Positions 45,273 through 54,694 of a stretch of 64,000 bases of DNA are shown one piece after another; the stretch's first letter is position 1; the number at the start of each line of letters is the position of its first letter. The DNA is from Hyphomonas sp. (GTDB lineage Bacteria; Pseudomonadota; Alphaproteobacteria; Caulobacterales; Hyphomonadaceae). A program made the translations under genes and the position numbers. A model generated the notes under the pieces. That model searched no databases. It saw only the letters and a list, made by a program, of their open reading frames with translations, and was not told the origin of the DNA. The DNA lies in contig WGNP01000021.1 in NCBI GenBank assembly GCA_016124495.1, forward strand, positions 1 to 64,000, given 5' to 3'.

Positions 45273-46022
45273 TCAGCTCTTCAGCGCGTCCTCGATGGCG
45301 GCTTCGATCAGCGGGATATTCGCGCCTTCGATATACTGGTCTCCGATGAAGAAGCCGGGGGTGCCGGCGACCGCGAGGTTCTGGCCGAGAACCTTCATGT
45401 CTGAAAGCTGCTGCTGGACGGCCGTCGATTTCATGTCGGCGCGCATCTTGGCAACGTTGATACCGGCGGACTTGGCGACCGCATCAATGTTGGCATCGGT
45501 AAGATCGTCGTTCGACTTGATGCCCATCAGGGCAACGTGCATCTCAAGGTATTTGCCCTGCTTACCCGCAGCAAGGGCAGCAAGGGCCGCAGTTTCGCTG
45601 ATACCGCCGAAGATGGGAAGTTCCTTGAAGACGACGCGGACTTCGCCGTCATACTCTTCCGGCAATGCGCGAACCCAGTCGACCGAGCGCTTGCAGAAGC
45701 CGCAGCGGTAGTCAAAGAACTCGACGACGGTGACCTTGGCGTCAGCCGGGCCGATCGAATAGTCTCCCGCATGGGCATAGAGCTCATTGGCGTTCGCGGC
45801 GATCGCGGCCTGGGCGGCAGCGGCCTGGGCAGCCTTCTCTTTATCTGAAAGCGCGATCAGCGCTTCCTCGATGATTTCCGGGTTCTCAAGAATGTACTCG
45901 CGGACGATCTTCTCGATCTCCGACTTGCTGGCGCCGCCGGCGCCGGGCTGCGCGCAGGCCGGCAGCAGGGCCAGGGCCATCACTGCGACGACGAATGAGG
46001 GTTTTCTGAGGAGGGGCGTCAT
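45273..46022 (-). CDS. DsbA-family thiol:disulfide oxidoreductase, lipoprotein
   Basis: A 249-residue protein with a lipobox (LLPAC, Cys23), a short helical region with ILENPEIIEEAL (the DsbA/ScsC-type N-terminal helix), and a thioredoxin fold. The active site is CGFC (Cys107, Cys110) and the cis-Pro loop VAGTPGFFIG. It would act in the periplasm on disulphide exchange. CGFC suggests oxidase or isomerase activity, but the direction cannot be read. It follows the M48 protease gene on the same strand. Confidence 0.92.
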   Translation of the reverse strand: MTPLLRKPSFVVAVMALALLPACAQPGAGGASKSEIEKIVREYILENPEIIEEALIALSDKEKAAQAAAAQAAIAANANELYAHAGDYSIGPADAKVTVVEFFDYRCGFCKRSVDWVRALPEEYDGEVRVVFKELPIFGGISETAALAALAAGKQGKYLEMHVALMGIKSNDDLTDANIDAVAKSAGINVAKMRADMKSTAVQQQLSDMKVLGQNLAVAGTPGFFIGDQYIEGANIPLIEAAIEDALKS

Positions 46023-46100
46023 GTGGCGTCGGTCCTGTGGGTGAAACTGGCCGAACTATAGGCGAGCGCGCGCTTCAGTCCACCCACCCTCACACAGGTG

Positions 46101-47537
46101 TTACTGGCGGCTGGCAGCCGAAAAATCCCCAAAAGGCATCGGGCGTTGCGAGGATTCAAGCGACAGGCGAGGCTTGCGGCCATAGCGCTCGTAGAACTCG
46201 CGGTTGTCGGGATTGCTGGGGTCAGTGATCAGCATGATGTCGTCGGCGCGGCGATACGTGATCGTGGACTTGTCGAGCGTCTGAGCGGCGCGCTTGGCGA
46301 AGGCATTGGCGCGCACAATGTCGCCGACCCAGTAGGCCGACTCGGCGGTGGCGAGCTGGGCTTCGGCGCGGCGGTCCTGGTGTTCCAGCGTGATGGCGAG
46401 CTGCGCCCAGGCGAAAGCGTTGTCCGGCTCGGCAACGAGCGCGTCACGCAGCGCCGTCTCGGCGGCGGCCGTGTCCCCCTCGGCATTGCGGGCGTTCAGC
46501 GAGCGGGCATAGTTGATAAGGAACAGCGGCTGGCCCGGCAGCAGTTCGAGCGAGCGCCTGTGCGGCTCGACTGAGTCCGCCGCGCGGCCACTCTCGAACA
46601 GGATCTGGCCCTTAAGCTCGTTGAAATACGGATTGTCCGGTTTTTCGGCGAGCAGGGAGTCGATCTCGGTCAGCGCAGTCTGGATATCGGACGCGCGGAA
46701 ACCCGAAATGGCGCGGGCATAGCGGGCTGGTGCGCTTTTGTCGGTCGCCGGATAATCGCGGCGCACCTTGAGCGGCGAGTCAAGGAAGCCAACGAGCTTG
46801 GCGCGCATCATCTCGTACTGGCGCTGCTCACGCTCCGTAGGCGGAGTGTCCATCAGGCCGGTTGCCTCGGCCAGCTCGCGCGTGGTGCGGATCCGGTCCG
46901 ACGCCAGCGGGTGCGCCCGGAAGTAAGGATAGCGGCGCGCATCGGACAGCACTTCCTGATACCGGAAATTCTCGAAGAACTCGACAATCCCCGCCGGAGA
47001 CTGGCCGAGCGCTGCAAGGTATTTTACCGCGGCTGCGTCGGCGGCGGCTTCTTCGGAGCGGGTGTGGATGTAGAAGTTGAGGGCGGCGAACTGGCTGGAG
47101 CTGCCGATCAGGGCGGCGCCGGCGCCAGGCTCTCCCGCGGCGATGGCGAGGATGCCGAGGCCGATGGAGACCAGGGCCGGGCGCATGGCGACCGACGCGG
47201 CACGCATGCGCGCAACGGTGTGGCCGCAGGCGATATGGCAGGTTTCGTGGCCGATGACGCCTTTGATCTGCGAGGCATTTTCGGCCTCGATAATCAGCCC
47301 GGTATGCAGGTGGATACGCTGGCCGTTGGCTACGAACGCGTTCAGCGACGGATCATTGATGATGTAGAGTTCGACATCAGCCGGTACGAGGCCGGCGACT
47401 TCGAGGATGGGGTCTGTCCATTCGCGCAGCGTTTCCTCGATTTCGGCGTCGCGGATCAGGCCTTGCGCGGATGCGCCGAGCGCGAGCATCGCCGAAACGG
47501 CGACAGCGGCAGCGGCCCGGAACAGTTTTACGGCCAT
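46101..47537 (-). CDS. M48-family metalloprotease with C-terminal TPR (BepA-like)
   Basis: This 478-residue periplasmic zinc protease has a signal peptide (cleavage after ASAQ, residue 25) and the catalytic HETCH (His97, Glu98, His101). The third ligand is in the TRSEEAAADAAAVKYL helix, and the C-terminal half is made of TPRs. BepA/LoiP relatives survey outer-membrane protein assembly. A Cys inside HExxH and another nearby (HETCHIACGH) is unusual. ATG 47537 is chosen because GGAG lies 8 nt upstream. An earlier ATG at 47552 has no ribosome site. Confidence 0.92.
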   Translation of the reverse strand: MAVKLFRAAAAVAVSAMLALGASAQGLIRDAEIEETLREWTDPILEVAGLVPADVELYIINDPSLNAFVANGQRIHLHTGLIIEAENASQIKGVIGHETCHIACGHTVARMRAASVAMRPALVSIGLGILAIAAGEPGAGAALIGSSSQFAALNFYIHTRSEEAAADAAAVKYLAALGQSPAGIVEFFENFRYQEVLSDARRYPYFRAHPLASDRIRTTRELAEATGLMDTPPTEREQRQYEMMRAKLVGFLDSPLKVRRDYPATDKSAPARYARAISGFRASDIQTALTEIDSLLAEKPDNPYFNELKGQILFESGRAADSVEPHRRSLELLPGQPLFLINYARSLNARNAEGDTAAAETALRDALVAEPDNAFAWAQLAITLEHQDRRAEAQLATAESAYWVGDIVRANAFAKRAAQTLDKSTITYRRADDIMLITDPSNPDNREFYERYGRKPRLSLESSQRPMPFGDFSAASRQ

Positions 47538-47620
47538 CCAGAAAGTCTCCATTGAAGGATGCAGAGTCTAGAACCTAAAACCGGCGAAAGCGAGGCTCCG
47601 GAGCGCCAGTTACTGAATTG

Positions 47621-48631
47621 TCAGGTTTCGCCTGACGCGAATGTGAACGTCAGCGCGGGGTCGAGACTGACGCTGACTTCAGTGCCCAGGGGCGGGGCTG
47701 ACGCAGGCATGGCGAGGGCATTAAGCTCAAGGCCATGGCCACCGAGCGTTAACCGGACCAGCGGGCCCGTCAAGCGCCGGCTGGTAACCGTGAAGCGCGC
47801 TTGCGATGAGGGATCGAGCCGCACGCCTTCCGGGCGAAACCCGATCGACTCGCCGGGTTGTGGCAGCGCAGCCTGCCAGGGCGCCGGCAGGCTGGCGCGC
47901 GGAAAGACATTGACGGCGCCGAGCGCGCGGGCCGCCGCGAGGCTGGTGGGACGCCTGTAGACGTTTTCCGCCGTGCCGGACTGCAGCAGGCGGCCACCGG
48001 AGAGAATCGCAATCTGGTCAGCGCTTTCGAGCGCCTCGGCCGGATCATGCGTCACCATCAATGCGGGTATGCCAGCTGCGCGGACGGCCGCCAGCGCAGC
48101 TTCTCGCACGCTGCAACTGAGCGCGGGATCAAGCCCGGAGAAAGGCTCATCCATCAGGATGGCGGCGGGCTCAGGCGCAAGGGCGCGCGCAATCGCCACG
48201 CGTTGCTGCTCGCCGCCGGAGAGTTCGTGCGGATAGGCGCCGGCGCGGTCCGTCAGGCCCAGAAGTCCGATCCAGCGATCAACGGTTGCGGCGGCTTGAT
48301 CGCGCGGCAGATGTTTCAGGCCGAAGCCGACATTGCGCGACGCGGTGAGATGCGGGAACAGCGCAAAATCCTGGAAGATGAGACCGATGCGGCGCTGTTC
48401 CGGCGGGACGGTTCGTCCGGGTGCGGACAGGATGCGGTCGCCAAGGCGCACTTCGCCGGCATTGATCGGCTCAAGGCCGGCGAGGAGCCGGAGCAGGGTG
48501 GACTTGCCGGCGCCGGAGCCTCCGAGTAGCGCTGTGATCTCACCCGGCGCCAGTGATAACGTGACGTTATCGATGACGGCGCGGGCCCCGTAGCGGCGGG
48601 TGACAGACAGGGCTTCGAGGCGTTCGGTCAT
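47621..48631 (-). CDS. fbpC: Ferric-iron ABC transporter ATP-binding protein
   Basis: A 336-residue ATPase of the FbpC/PotA group. It has Walker A GGSGAGKST, Q-loop FQDFALFPHL, signature [14 protein letters not shown], Walker B AILMDEPFSGLD and H-loop THD, followed by a C-terminal TOBE-like regulatory domain (about 240-336). Its start overlaps the permease stop (ATGA). It energises uptake of iron delivered by FbpA. The substrate is inferred from the partner binding protein. Confidence 0.9.
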   Translation of the reverse strand: MTERLEALSVTRRYGARAVIDNVTLSLAPGEITALLGGSGAGKSTLLRLLAGLEPINAGEVRLGDRILSAPGRTVPPEQRRIGLIFQDFALFPHLTASRNVGFGLKHLPRDQAAATVDRWIGLLGLTDRAGAYPHELSGGEQQRVAIARALAPEPAAILMDEPFSGLDPALSCSVREAALAAVRAAGIPALMVTHDPAEALESADQIAILSGGRLLQSGTAENVYRRPTSLAAARALGAVNVFPRASLPAPWQAALPQPGESIGFRPEGVRLDPSSQARFTVTSRRLTGPLVRLTLGGHGLELNALAMPASAPPLGTEVSVSLDPALTFTFASGET

Positions 48632-50238
48632 GCGCCGCCTCCCGGCCTGGCCCGGGACATCTGCCAGGACAGAAGGATGACCGGCAGAAGGCCGGCCACG
48701 GTGATCAGCAGGGCTGGCAGCGCCGCTGACCCCAGTCGTTCATCGCTGGCATAGGCGTATGCGCGCACGGACAGCGTATCCCAATTGAAAGGGCGAAGCA
48801 TCAGGGTTGCGGGCAGTTCCTTGAGGGCCTCCACGAACAGGACGAGCGCGGCGGCGGCGGCGCCGGACATGGCGACCGGCAGGTCCACAGCGAAGGTGCG
48901 TCGCAAGGGCGATGCGCCGAGGCTCTGCGCGGCATGCCCGATGGAGACGGGCGCGCGCGCGAGCGCGGCTGCCATCGGCTCGGTGCCGGCCGCCGTGAAG
49001 CGGACAGCATAGACCCAGGCGAGGGCGGCGAGCGCCGTAATACCCGACAGGGTGACGGGCAGCGAGCCGATAACGGCCAGTGCGCCAAGGGCCAGCACGG
49101 CGCCGGGAATGGCATATCCGGAAGATGCCGCGATACGGGCAAATGTGGCGAGTGGCCCCCTGGCGCGGATAGACAGGGCAATGATCAGGGCAAGGATAAA
49201 TGCGAGCGCCGCGCCGGCGCTGGCCAGAAGCACAGAGTTTCCCAGTGCGTCCCATACCCGCGTGCTGCGCGCACCGGATTCGAGGCTGCGCCAGACGAGG
49301 CGGCCGACGGGCAATGCAAATGCCAGTGCGAAAAGACTGGTGCAAAGCGCTGCCGCGCCAAGGGCGGCGGGGCCGGACAGCGCAGCGCGCGGAATCTGGC
49401 GCCACCGGATCGAGCTCTGCTGAGAGCCTGCGCGCCCCCGCAAGCGGCGCTCGACAATCACGAATGTGAGGATGAGGGCGAGTAGCACGAAGGCGAGACG
49501 CGCGGCGGCCGCAGGTTCGCCGAAACTTTTCCAGGCCCGCACGATTCCATAGGTCAGCGTCGGCACGCCCAGGAATTCGGCCGCCCCGTAGTCTGCGGCG
49601 GCTTCCATAAGGGCAAGCGCCAGCCCGGCGGCGATGGCAGGACGGGCCGCCGGCAAGGCGACCGACCAGAAGGTCCTGCCCGCGCTGGCGCCAAGGCTCC
49701 TTGCCGCCTCCATGGTGCAGACAGACTGTGAGATGAACGACGCGCGCGCGGTTAGATACACGTACGGGTACAGGGTGCACGCCAGCACGAATGAGAGGCC
49801 CGGCAGGGAGCTGATGTCCGGGAACCAGTAGTCACGCGCAGACCACCCTGTGGTGTCTCGCAGCGCGGACTGCAGCGGTCCGCCGACGCCTGCGAGATCG
49901 CTCCAGGCATAGGCGAGTACATAGCCGGGCGCAGCGAGTGGCAGCACGAGCAGCCATTCGAACACACCGCGGCCCGGGAAGCGGAACATGGTGACGAGCC
50001 ACGCGGCAGGCACAGCCATCAGCAGACAGAGCGTCGCTGTCAGCGTGAGCACGGCCAGCGTCCCAGTCAGGTAGCGCAGCAGGAGCGTATTACGGATGTG
50101 ATCCCATGCTGCGCCGCCGCCCTCGGCGAGGCCGGTGACGAGGACGATGGCAACCGGCAGGGCAATGACGAGCCCGGCCATCAGGACCGGGATCTGGCGA
50201 AGCGCCGGCGCTGAGATGGCCGGCGTCTTCAGTTCCAT
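48628..50238 (-). CDS. fbpB: Ferric-iron ABC transporter permease (fused two-domain)
   Basis: This 536-residue inner-membrane protein has about 12 TM segments and two binding-protein-dependent transport domains, each with an EAA loop. The first is near EAARSLGASAGRTFWSVALP, and the second near HAAQSLGASPLRRTFAVDLP. This duplicated layout is typical of FbpB/FutB. The ATG at 50238 overlaps the end of fbpA by 10 nt. It moves iron from the binding protein to the cytoplasm. Confidence 0.92.
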   Translation of the reverse strand: MELKTPAISAPALRQIPVLMAGLVIALPVAIVLVTGLAEGGGAAWDHIRNTLLLRYLTGTLAVLTLTATLCLLMAVPAAWLVTMFRFPGRGVFEWLLVLPLAAPGYVLAYAWSDLAGVGGPLQSALRDTTGWSARDYWFPDISSLPGLSFVLACTLYPYVYLTARASFISQSVCTMEAARSLGASAGRTFWSVALPAARPAIAAGLALALMEAAADYGAAEFLGVPTLTYGIVRAWKSFGEPAAAARLAFVLLALILTFVIVERRLRGRAGSQQSSIRWRQIPRAALSGPAALGAAALCTSLFALAFALPVGRLVWRSLESGARSTRVWDALGNSVLLASAGAALAFILALIIALSIRARGPLATFARIAASSGYAIPGAVLALGALAVIGSLPVTLSGITALAALAWVYAVRFTAAGTEPMAAALARAPVSIGHAAQSLGASPLRRTFAVDLPVAMSGAAAAALVLFVEALKELPATLMLRPFNWDTLSVRAYAYASDERLGSAALPALLITVAGLLPVILLSWQMSRARPGGGA

Positions 50239-51299
50239 CCTGCGCGGTCAAAGATCGCCTGGGCTTCTGCCTGGTTGGGTCCAAGTTCGGCGAGCGGGAA
50301 GTCGCTCTGCTTGAAGCCGGGGAGGATTTCGAGACCTTCCGGGTTCGGAGCACCTGCCACGATGGGATATTCCTTCGTTTCCGACGTCAGCATCGTCTGG
50401 CCTTCGGGGGTTGCCAGGTATTCGATGAACCTGACCGCCAGCTCAGGCGAGCGGGACGTGGAGGAGACAGCCGCACCGCTGATGTTGATGTGCGTGCCGG
50501 TTTCATTCTGGTCCGGGAAGGAGACCGATGTCTTGGCCGCGGTCATTCGTTCTTCCGTGGTGCCGGTGGCAAGGCGCACCCAGTAGTAGTGATTGACGAT
50601 CGCGGCGGCGCACTGGCCTGCGGCAACGGCCTCGATCTGGGCTGTATCGCCGCCTTCCGGCGGCCGGGCGAAATTGCCGGCAACCCCCTTGGCCCAGGCC
50701 TCGGCGGCTTCGCTGCCATTGCGGCTGATGAACTCGCCGAGCAGGGACAGGTTATAGATGTTGGTGCTTGAACGGACGCAAAGCTCACCCTTCAGGCGGT
50801 CCTCGGCGAGGTCGGCATAGGTGTCGACCTCTTCGGGGGGCAACAGCTGGGGATCGTAGACGATGACCCGCGCGCGTTTGGCGAGGCCGAACCAGTGACC
50901 ATCCTTGTCGCGCAGCTGTGCCGGAATGGCTGCCTCGAGCGCATCCGAGCGGACAGCTTGGGTGAACCCTTCGGACTGGAAGCGGTAGAGTGCGCCGGCA
51001 TCGGCCACAATGATCACGTCTGCCGGGCTCGCTTCGCCTTCGGCCTTCATCGTTTCCAGAAGTTCCGGCGCGCCGGATTCGCGCACGTTTACCTTGATGC
51101 CCGTGTCTGCCTCGAACTTGGCGTAGAGTGCCTTGTCCGAATCGTAGTGGCGGGCGGAGTAGATATTCAGCACCTGGCCTTCCGCCGACGCCGTAGCGGC
51201 GGGGGGCGCAGCAGCTTCTGGCGCCGGAGTCTGCTGGACAGGTTGGCCGCAGGCGGCGAGCAGGGCCATTGAGGTTGCCGCAAGGGAAAGTCTGAACAT
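50229..51299 (-). CDS. fbpA: Ferric-iron ABC transporter substrate-binding lipoprotein
   Basis: A 356-residue type-II periplasmic binding protein. The lipobox LLAAC (Cys17) follows a short signal. Iron-liganding tyrosines lie in IVNHYYWVRLAT, and the N-lobe starts QVLNIYSARHYDSDKALYAK, as in FbpA/FutA. ATG 51299 has AAGGA at 7 nt; longer frames lack a signal peptide start. A Fur-like site lies 46 nt upstream, matching iron-regulated expression. It heads the A-B-C operon on the minus strand. Confidence 0.93.
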   Translation of the reverse strand: MFRLSLAATSMALLAACGQPVQQTPAPEAAAPPAATASAEGQVLNIYSARHYDSDKALYAKFEADTGIKVNVRESGAPELLETMKAEGEASPADVIIVADAGALYRFQSEGFTQAVRSDALEAAIPAQLRDKDGHWFGLAKRARVIVYDPQLLPPEEVDTYADLAEDRLKGELCVRSSTNIYNLSLLGEFISRNGSEAAEAWAKGVAGNFARPPEGGDTAQIEAVAAGQCAAAIVNHYYWVRLATGTTEERMTAAKTSVSFPDQNETGTHINISGAAVSSTSRSPELAVRFIEYLATPEGQTMLTSETKEYPIVAGAPNPEGLEILPGFKQSDFPLAELGPNQAEAQAIFDRAGWN

Positions 51300-51344
51300 G
51301 AGAGGATCCTTGTAAGCTTTCTGCCAATCCAATCACAGTTGCCT

Positions 51345-51363
51345 GCAAATAGGAACCAATCGC
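51345..51363. promoter_or_regulatory. Putative Fur box upstream of fbpABC
   Basis: GCAAATAGGAACCAATCGC matches the receptor palindrome at 1953-1971 in 14 of 19 positions and lies 46 nt upstream of fbpA. Two iron-uptake loci sharing this site suggests one Fur regulon. Confidence 0.5.
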
Positions 51364-51527
51364 AGCTGCGACCGTTGTGACCTCTGTGCCGGAAGATTAG
51401 CGCGGTCCTTGCATAACGGGCTCGTCCGACAGGCGAACTGCTGTCGCAGAAATATGTTGCAGGCGCGAAAACATTTCTGTTTGGCCGGATTGTCTGTTAA
51501 CAAGACCTTAACTGGTGGAGAGGCGCG

Positions 51528-51773
51528 ATGACGGACTTTGTTCTGGATGTCGAACTGAACAGCGAGGACGAGGATGTCCGCCTGTCAGCAGCGATCGATT
51601 CGTTTGTTAGCATGCATGAATCCGGCTTTCGCGGCGATGCCTTCGACCTTGACCTGATGGTGCGCACCGTCCTGGGCCCCGGCGGCGAACGGCTGAAACA
51701 GATCGTCTTCCAGCAGCATGACCTCGCCCACGCGTTCAATTCTTTCTGGGCGGCCTTTCGCGGCCTGAACTGA
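51528..51773 (+). CDS. Small conserved-looking acidic protein, unknown
   Basis: An 81-residue protein (MTDFVLDVELNSEDEDVRLS start). It is acidic and mostly helical, with no membrane segment. GGAGAGG lies 5 nt before the ATG, so translation is likely. It runs divergently from fbpA and is followed 64 nt later by the ThiO-like gene. I recognise no family. Confidence 0.6.
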   Translation: MTDFVLDVELNSEDEDVRLSAAIDSFVSMHESGFRGDAFDLDLMVRTVLGPGGERLKQIVFQQHDLAHAFNSFWAAFRGLN

Positions 51774-51837
51774 GGCTGACGCGCCCCGTTGAATGTCGCC
51801 CGCCGGGCCCCTAGACCCGGATAGAGGCACATCCGGC

Positions 51838-53007
51838 ATGGCACTTTTCTCATCCCGTCCACGCATCGCCGTCATTGGCGCGGGCATCATCGGCCTGTCG
51901 GCGGCGTATGAACTCGCCGTGCGGCGCGGTGTGCGCGTGACGGTATATGATGTGCGCCCAGCTGGCCGCGGGGCAAGCTGGGCAGCGGCGGGGATGCTGG
52001 CGCCGGCGTTCGAGGCGGCGGCGCAGCCCGGTGTGCATCCGCGCCTGTTCGAGCTTTGCCTGGCGAGCGCGGCGCTGTGGCCGGCGTTTGCGGAGGAGCT
52101 TGCGGCGCGGTCCGGTGTCGATGTGGGTTTTGACCGGACGCCGTCACTTGCGGCGGCTCTGGACGGCGGCGAGGCTGAGCGTCTGAGCCGTATTGCGGCA
52201 GTCTTATCAGCGTCAGGCGTGGCCCACACGGCGCTCGCGGCGGCCGACATTCTGCGCCTGGAGCCGGCGATCAATCCGGTGGTTCTGGGCGGGCTGGAGC
52301 TGCCAAGCGATTTCCGGGTGCACAACCGGCAGACGGTGACGGCCTTGCTGGCCGCGCTGCGGGCGAGTCCGAACGCGGGGTTCGTCGAGGGGGCGGCGCC
52401 GCTGAAGTCGGCGGGCGGGAAGCTTTCGTTAAAGGACCATGACGCGGTTCTGGTGGCGGCGGGCTGGGAGACGGCCCTCATCAAGGTCGAAGAGCACGGC
52501 GCGCTGTTCAGCCTCGTGAACTGGGAGACGGCGCTGGGCGATATTGATTGCCATGGCGGTCAGATGCTGTCGGTGGCGGCGGGCGCGGGGGCGCCGAAGC
52601 GCGTTGTGCGCGCGGGGCATGTCTATCTGGTGCCGCGCGGCGGGCAGGTGGTGATCGGGGCAACCGTCGAACCGGGCCGGGCTATCTATGCGCCGGAGGC
52701 GGAGGTCATTGAGGCCCTGCGGCTTGAAGGCGTGCGGCTGTGTCCCGGACTTGCGGGCGCGCCGGTGGCTGAAAGCTGGGCGGGGGTGCGTCCGGGGACG
52801 CCGGATCAGGCGCCGTTCATGGGCGAGACGGTCACGCCGGGCCTTTTCGTAGCGGCAGGGCATTACCGTAACGGCATCCTTCTGGCGCCGGTTACGGCGC
52901 GCCTGCTGGCTGACCTGATACTGGATGGTAAATGCGGCGGTCTGATCGAGGCATTTTCGCTCCGCAGGCAGTTCGGCGGGCCCATCACCCTATCTTCCGC
53001 CCACTGA
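51838..53007 (+). CDS. thiO: FAD-dependent amine oxidase, glycine oxidase (ThiO) type
   Basis: A 389-residue D-amino-acid-oxidase-family flavoprotein. The dinucleotide motif VIGAGIIGLSAAYELAVRRG opens the protein and the ending is RNGILLAPVTARLLADLI. Glycine oxidase makes iminoglycine for thiazole synthesis, but no thi genes are near, so the thiamine role is not certain; another amine substrate is possible. GAGG precedes the ATG at 51838 by 9 nt. A RidA gene follows, which fits because RidA hydrolyses the imines such oxidases release. Confidence 0.82.
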   Translation: MALFSSRPRIAVIGAGIIGLSAAYELAVRRGVRVTVYDVRPAGRGASWAAAGMLAPAFEAAAQPGVHPRLFELCLASAALWPAFAEELAARSGVDVGFDRTPSLAAALDGGEAERLSRIAAVLSASGVAHTALAAADILRLEPAINPVVLGGLELPSDFRVHNRQTVTALLAALRASPNAGFVEGAAPLKSAGGKLSLKDHDAVLVAAGWETALIKVEEHGALFSLVNWETALGDIDCHGGQMLSVAAGAGAPKRVVRAGHVYLVPRGGQVVIGATVEPGRAIYAPEAEVIEALRLEGVRLCPGLAGAPVAESWAGVRPGTPDQAPFMGETVTPGLFVAAGHYRNGILLAPVTARLLADLILDGKCGGLIEAFSLRRQFGGPITLSSAH

Positions 53008-53024
53008 TGCTTTGGGGAGAGCAT

Positions 53025-53417
53025 ATGGACCTTGTGTTTCACAATCCCGGCTCCGTTTCCCCGCCGCTCGGGCGATACACCCATGCTGTCGAGGTGCCGG
53101 CGGGCCAGCGCATGGTGTTCCTGTCCGGGCAGGTGCCGGTCGCGTTGGACGGGACGGTTGCCGACACATTGGCCGGGCAGGCGGACCAGGTTTACGCCAA
53201 CATCACGGCAATCCTCGGGTCGCTGGGCGCCTTGCCGTCCAGCATCGTCAAGCTGACCACTTTCCTGACTGAAGACGATGACGGCACCGACTGCGTGCGC
53301 CGGGCGCGTGCAAAGTATCTCGGCGAGCATCGGCCCGCCTCGACCGCCGTGTTCGTCTCCCGGCTGGTCGATCCATCGTGGAAGATCGAGATCGACGCCG
53401 TCGCGCTTCTGCCTTGA
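53025..53417 (+). CDS. RidA family enamine/imine deaminase
   Basis: This 130-residue protein of the YjgF/YER057c/UK114 family is expected to form trimers that hydrolyse reactive enamine/imine intermediates. Motifs include VFLSGQVPVALDG, QADQVYANITAIL, RPASTAVFVSRLVDPSWKIEIDAVA. The usual active-site Arg may be the one in RPAST. GGGGAGA precedes ATG 53025. It begins 17 nt after the oxidase gene ends, supporting a shared transcript and a metabolic pairing. Confidence 0.9.
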   Translation: MDLVFHNPGSVSPPLGRYTHAVEVPAGQRMVFLSGQVPVALDGTVADTLAGQADQVYANITAILGSLGALPSSIVKLTTFLTEDDDGTDCVRRARAKYLGEHRPASTAVFVSRLVDPSWKIEIDAVALLP

Positions 53418-53509
53418 CGCCGCCTCGGGGGAAGGCGGGCCGCGACGCCCTGACGCTGGACGAGCGGGGAGGGCCGCCTTAAGTCTCGGCGCCAAAGGGA
53501 GTTACGGGC

Positions 53510-54682
53510 ATGCATGTGATCCAGCCGATGACCGAGGACCAGGCCGCCATCCGCGATGCGGTGGCGAAAACGCTGGAGCCGTTCGATGACGCCTACTGGC
53601 TGAAGACCGACGAGACGGGTGAGTGGCCGGAAGAGTTCTGCCAGGCGATGGCGAAGGGCGGCTGGCTCGGGATTGCGTTCCCGGAAGAATATGGCGGCGC
53701 GGGTCTCGGCCTGACTGAAGCGGCGCTGATGATGCAGACGGTGACGCGCACCGGCGCGGGCTATTCCGGCGCGTCCGCGATCCACCTCAACATCTTCGGG
53801 CCCAAGCCGCTGGAGAAGTTCGGTACCGAGGAACAGAAGCGCGAGAACCTGCCGAAGATCATCTCCGGGCAGGAGAAGATGTGTTTCGCGGTAACCGAGC
53901 CGAACTCGGGCCTCGATACGTCGAGCCTCGAGACAAAGGCGGAGCGCACCAATAAGGGTTATGTGATCCATGGCCGGAAAATCTGGACGACAGGTGCTCA
54001 GCGTGCGGACAAGATCCTGATCATCGCGCGCACCACGCCGAAGGACCAGTGCGCCAAGCCGCATCTCGGCCTGTCGCTGTTCTATACCGACCTCGACCGC
54101 AAGAAGATCGAAGCCAATCCGATCCCGAAAATGGGCCGCAAGGCGGTCGAGTGCAACACGCTGTTCATCGATGGGCTGGAAGTTCCGAAGGAGCATCTGA
54201 TCGGCGAGGAAGGCGCGGGCTTCAAATACCTGTTGCAGGGGCTGAACCCGGAACGGGTGCTGTTTGCGGTCGAGTCCGTCGGGCTTGGATTCTCGGCGCT
54301 GGAACGCGCCGCACGTTATGCCAATGAGCGTGTCGTGTTCGGCCGGCCGATCGGCCAGAACCAGGGTATCCAGCATCCGCTGGCTCGTTCGTGGGCGGAG
54401 CTTTCGGCGGCTGAACTGCTCGCCTACAAGGCGGCCGCCCTCTACGACGCCGGGCAGGAATGCGGCGCCGAGGCCAACGCGGCGAAATATCTCGGCACGG
54501 AAGCTGGCTTCACCGCGTGCGAAACCGCTGTGCTGACGCATGGCGGCATGGGCTACGCGCGCGAGTATCATGTCGAGCGGATGATGCGCGAGGCGATGCT
54601 GGCGCGGATCGCGCCGGTCAGCCGCGAGATGATCCTGAACTTCATCGCCGAGCGCGTGCTGGGCCTGCCGAAGAGTTATTGA
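53510..54682 (+). CDS. Acyl-CoA dehydrogenase
   Basis: This 390-residue flavoprotein carries the acyl-CoA dehydrogenase layout: an N-terminal helical domain (GWLGIAFPEEYGGAGLG), a middle beta domain (CFAVTEPNSGLDTSSL and WTTGAQRADKILIIAR) and a C-terminal domain with THGGMGYAREYHVERMMREA. It oxidises acyl-CoA to enoyl-CoA and passes electrons to ETF. Chain-length or branched-chain specificity cannot be read. A nearby ETF-type lysine-methyltransferase-like gene (57971) is suggestive but separate. Confidence 0.9.
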   Translation: MHVIQPMTEDQAAIRDAVAKTLEPFDDAYWLKTDETGEWPEEFCQAMAKGGWLGIAFPEEYGGAGLGLTEAALMMQTVTRTGAGYSGASAIHLNIFGPKPLEKFGTEEQKRENLPKIISGQEKMCFAVTEPNSGLDTSSLETKAERTNKGYVIHGRKIWTTGAQRADKILIIARTTPKDQCAKPHLGLSLFYTDLDRKKIEANPIPKMGRKAVECNTLFIDGLEVPKEHLIGEEGAGFKYLLQGLNPERVLFAVESVGLGFSALERAARYANERVVFGRPIGQNQGIQHPLARSWAELSAAELLAYKAAALYDAGQECGAEANAAKYLGTEAGFTACETAVLTHGGMGYAREYHVERMMREAMLARIAPVSREMILNFIAERVLGLPKSY

Positions 54683-54694
54683 TCCGGAGGCGGA

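Noticed and set aside
53192..54571. Long minus-strand ORF
   Set aside because: Antisense to the acyl-CoA dehydrogenase and RidA; no protein signal.
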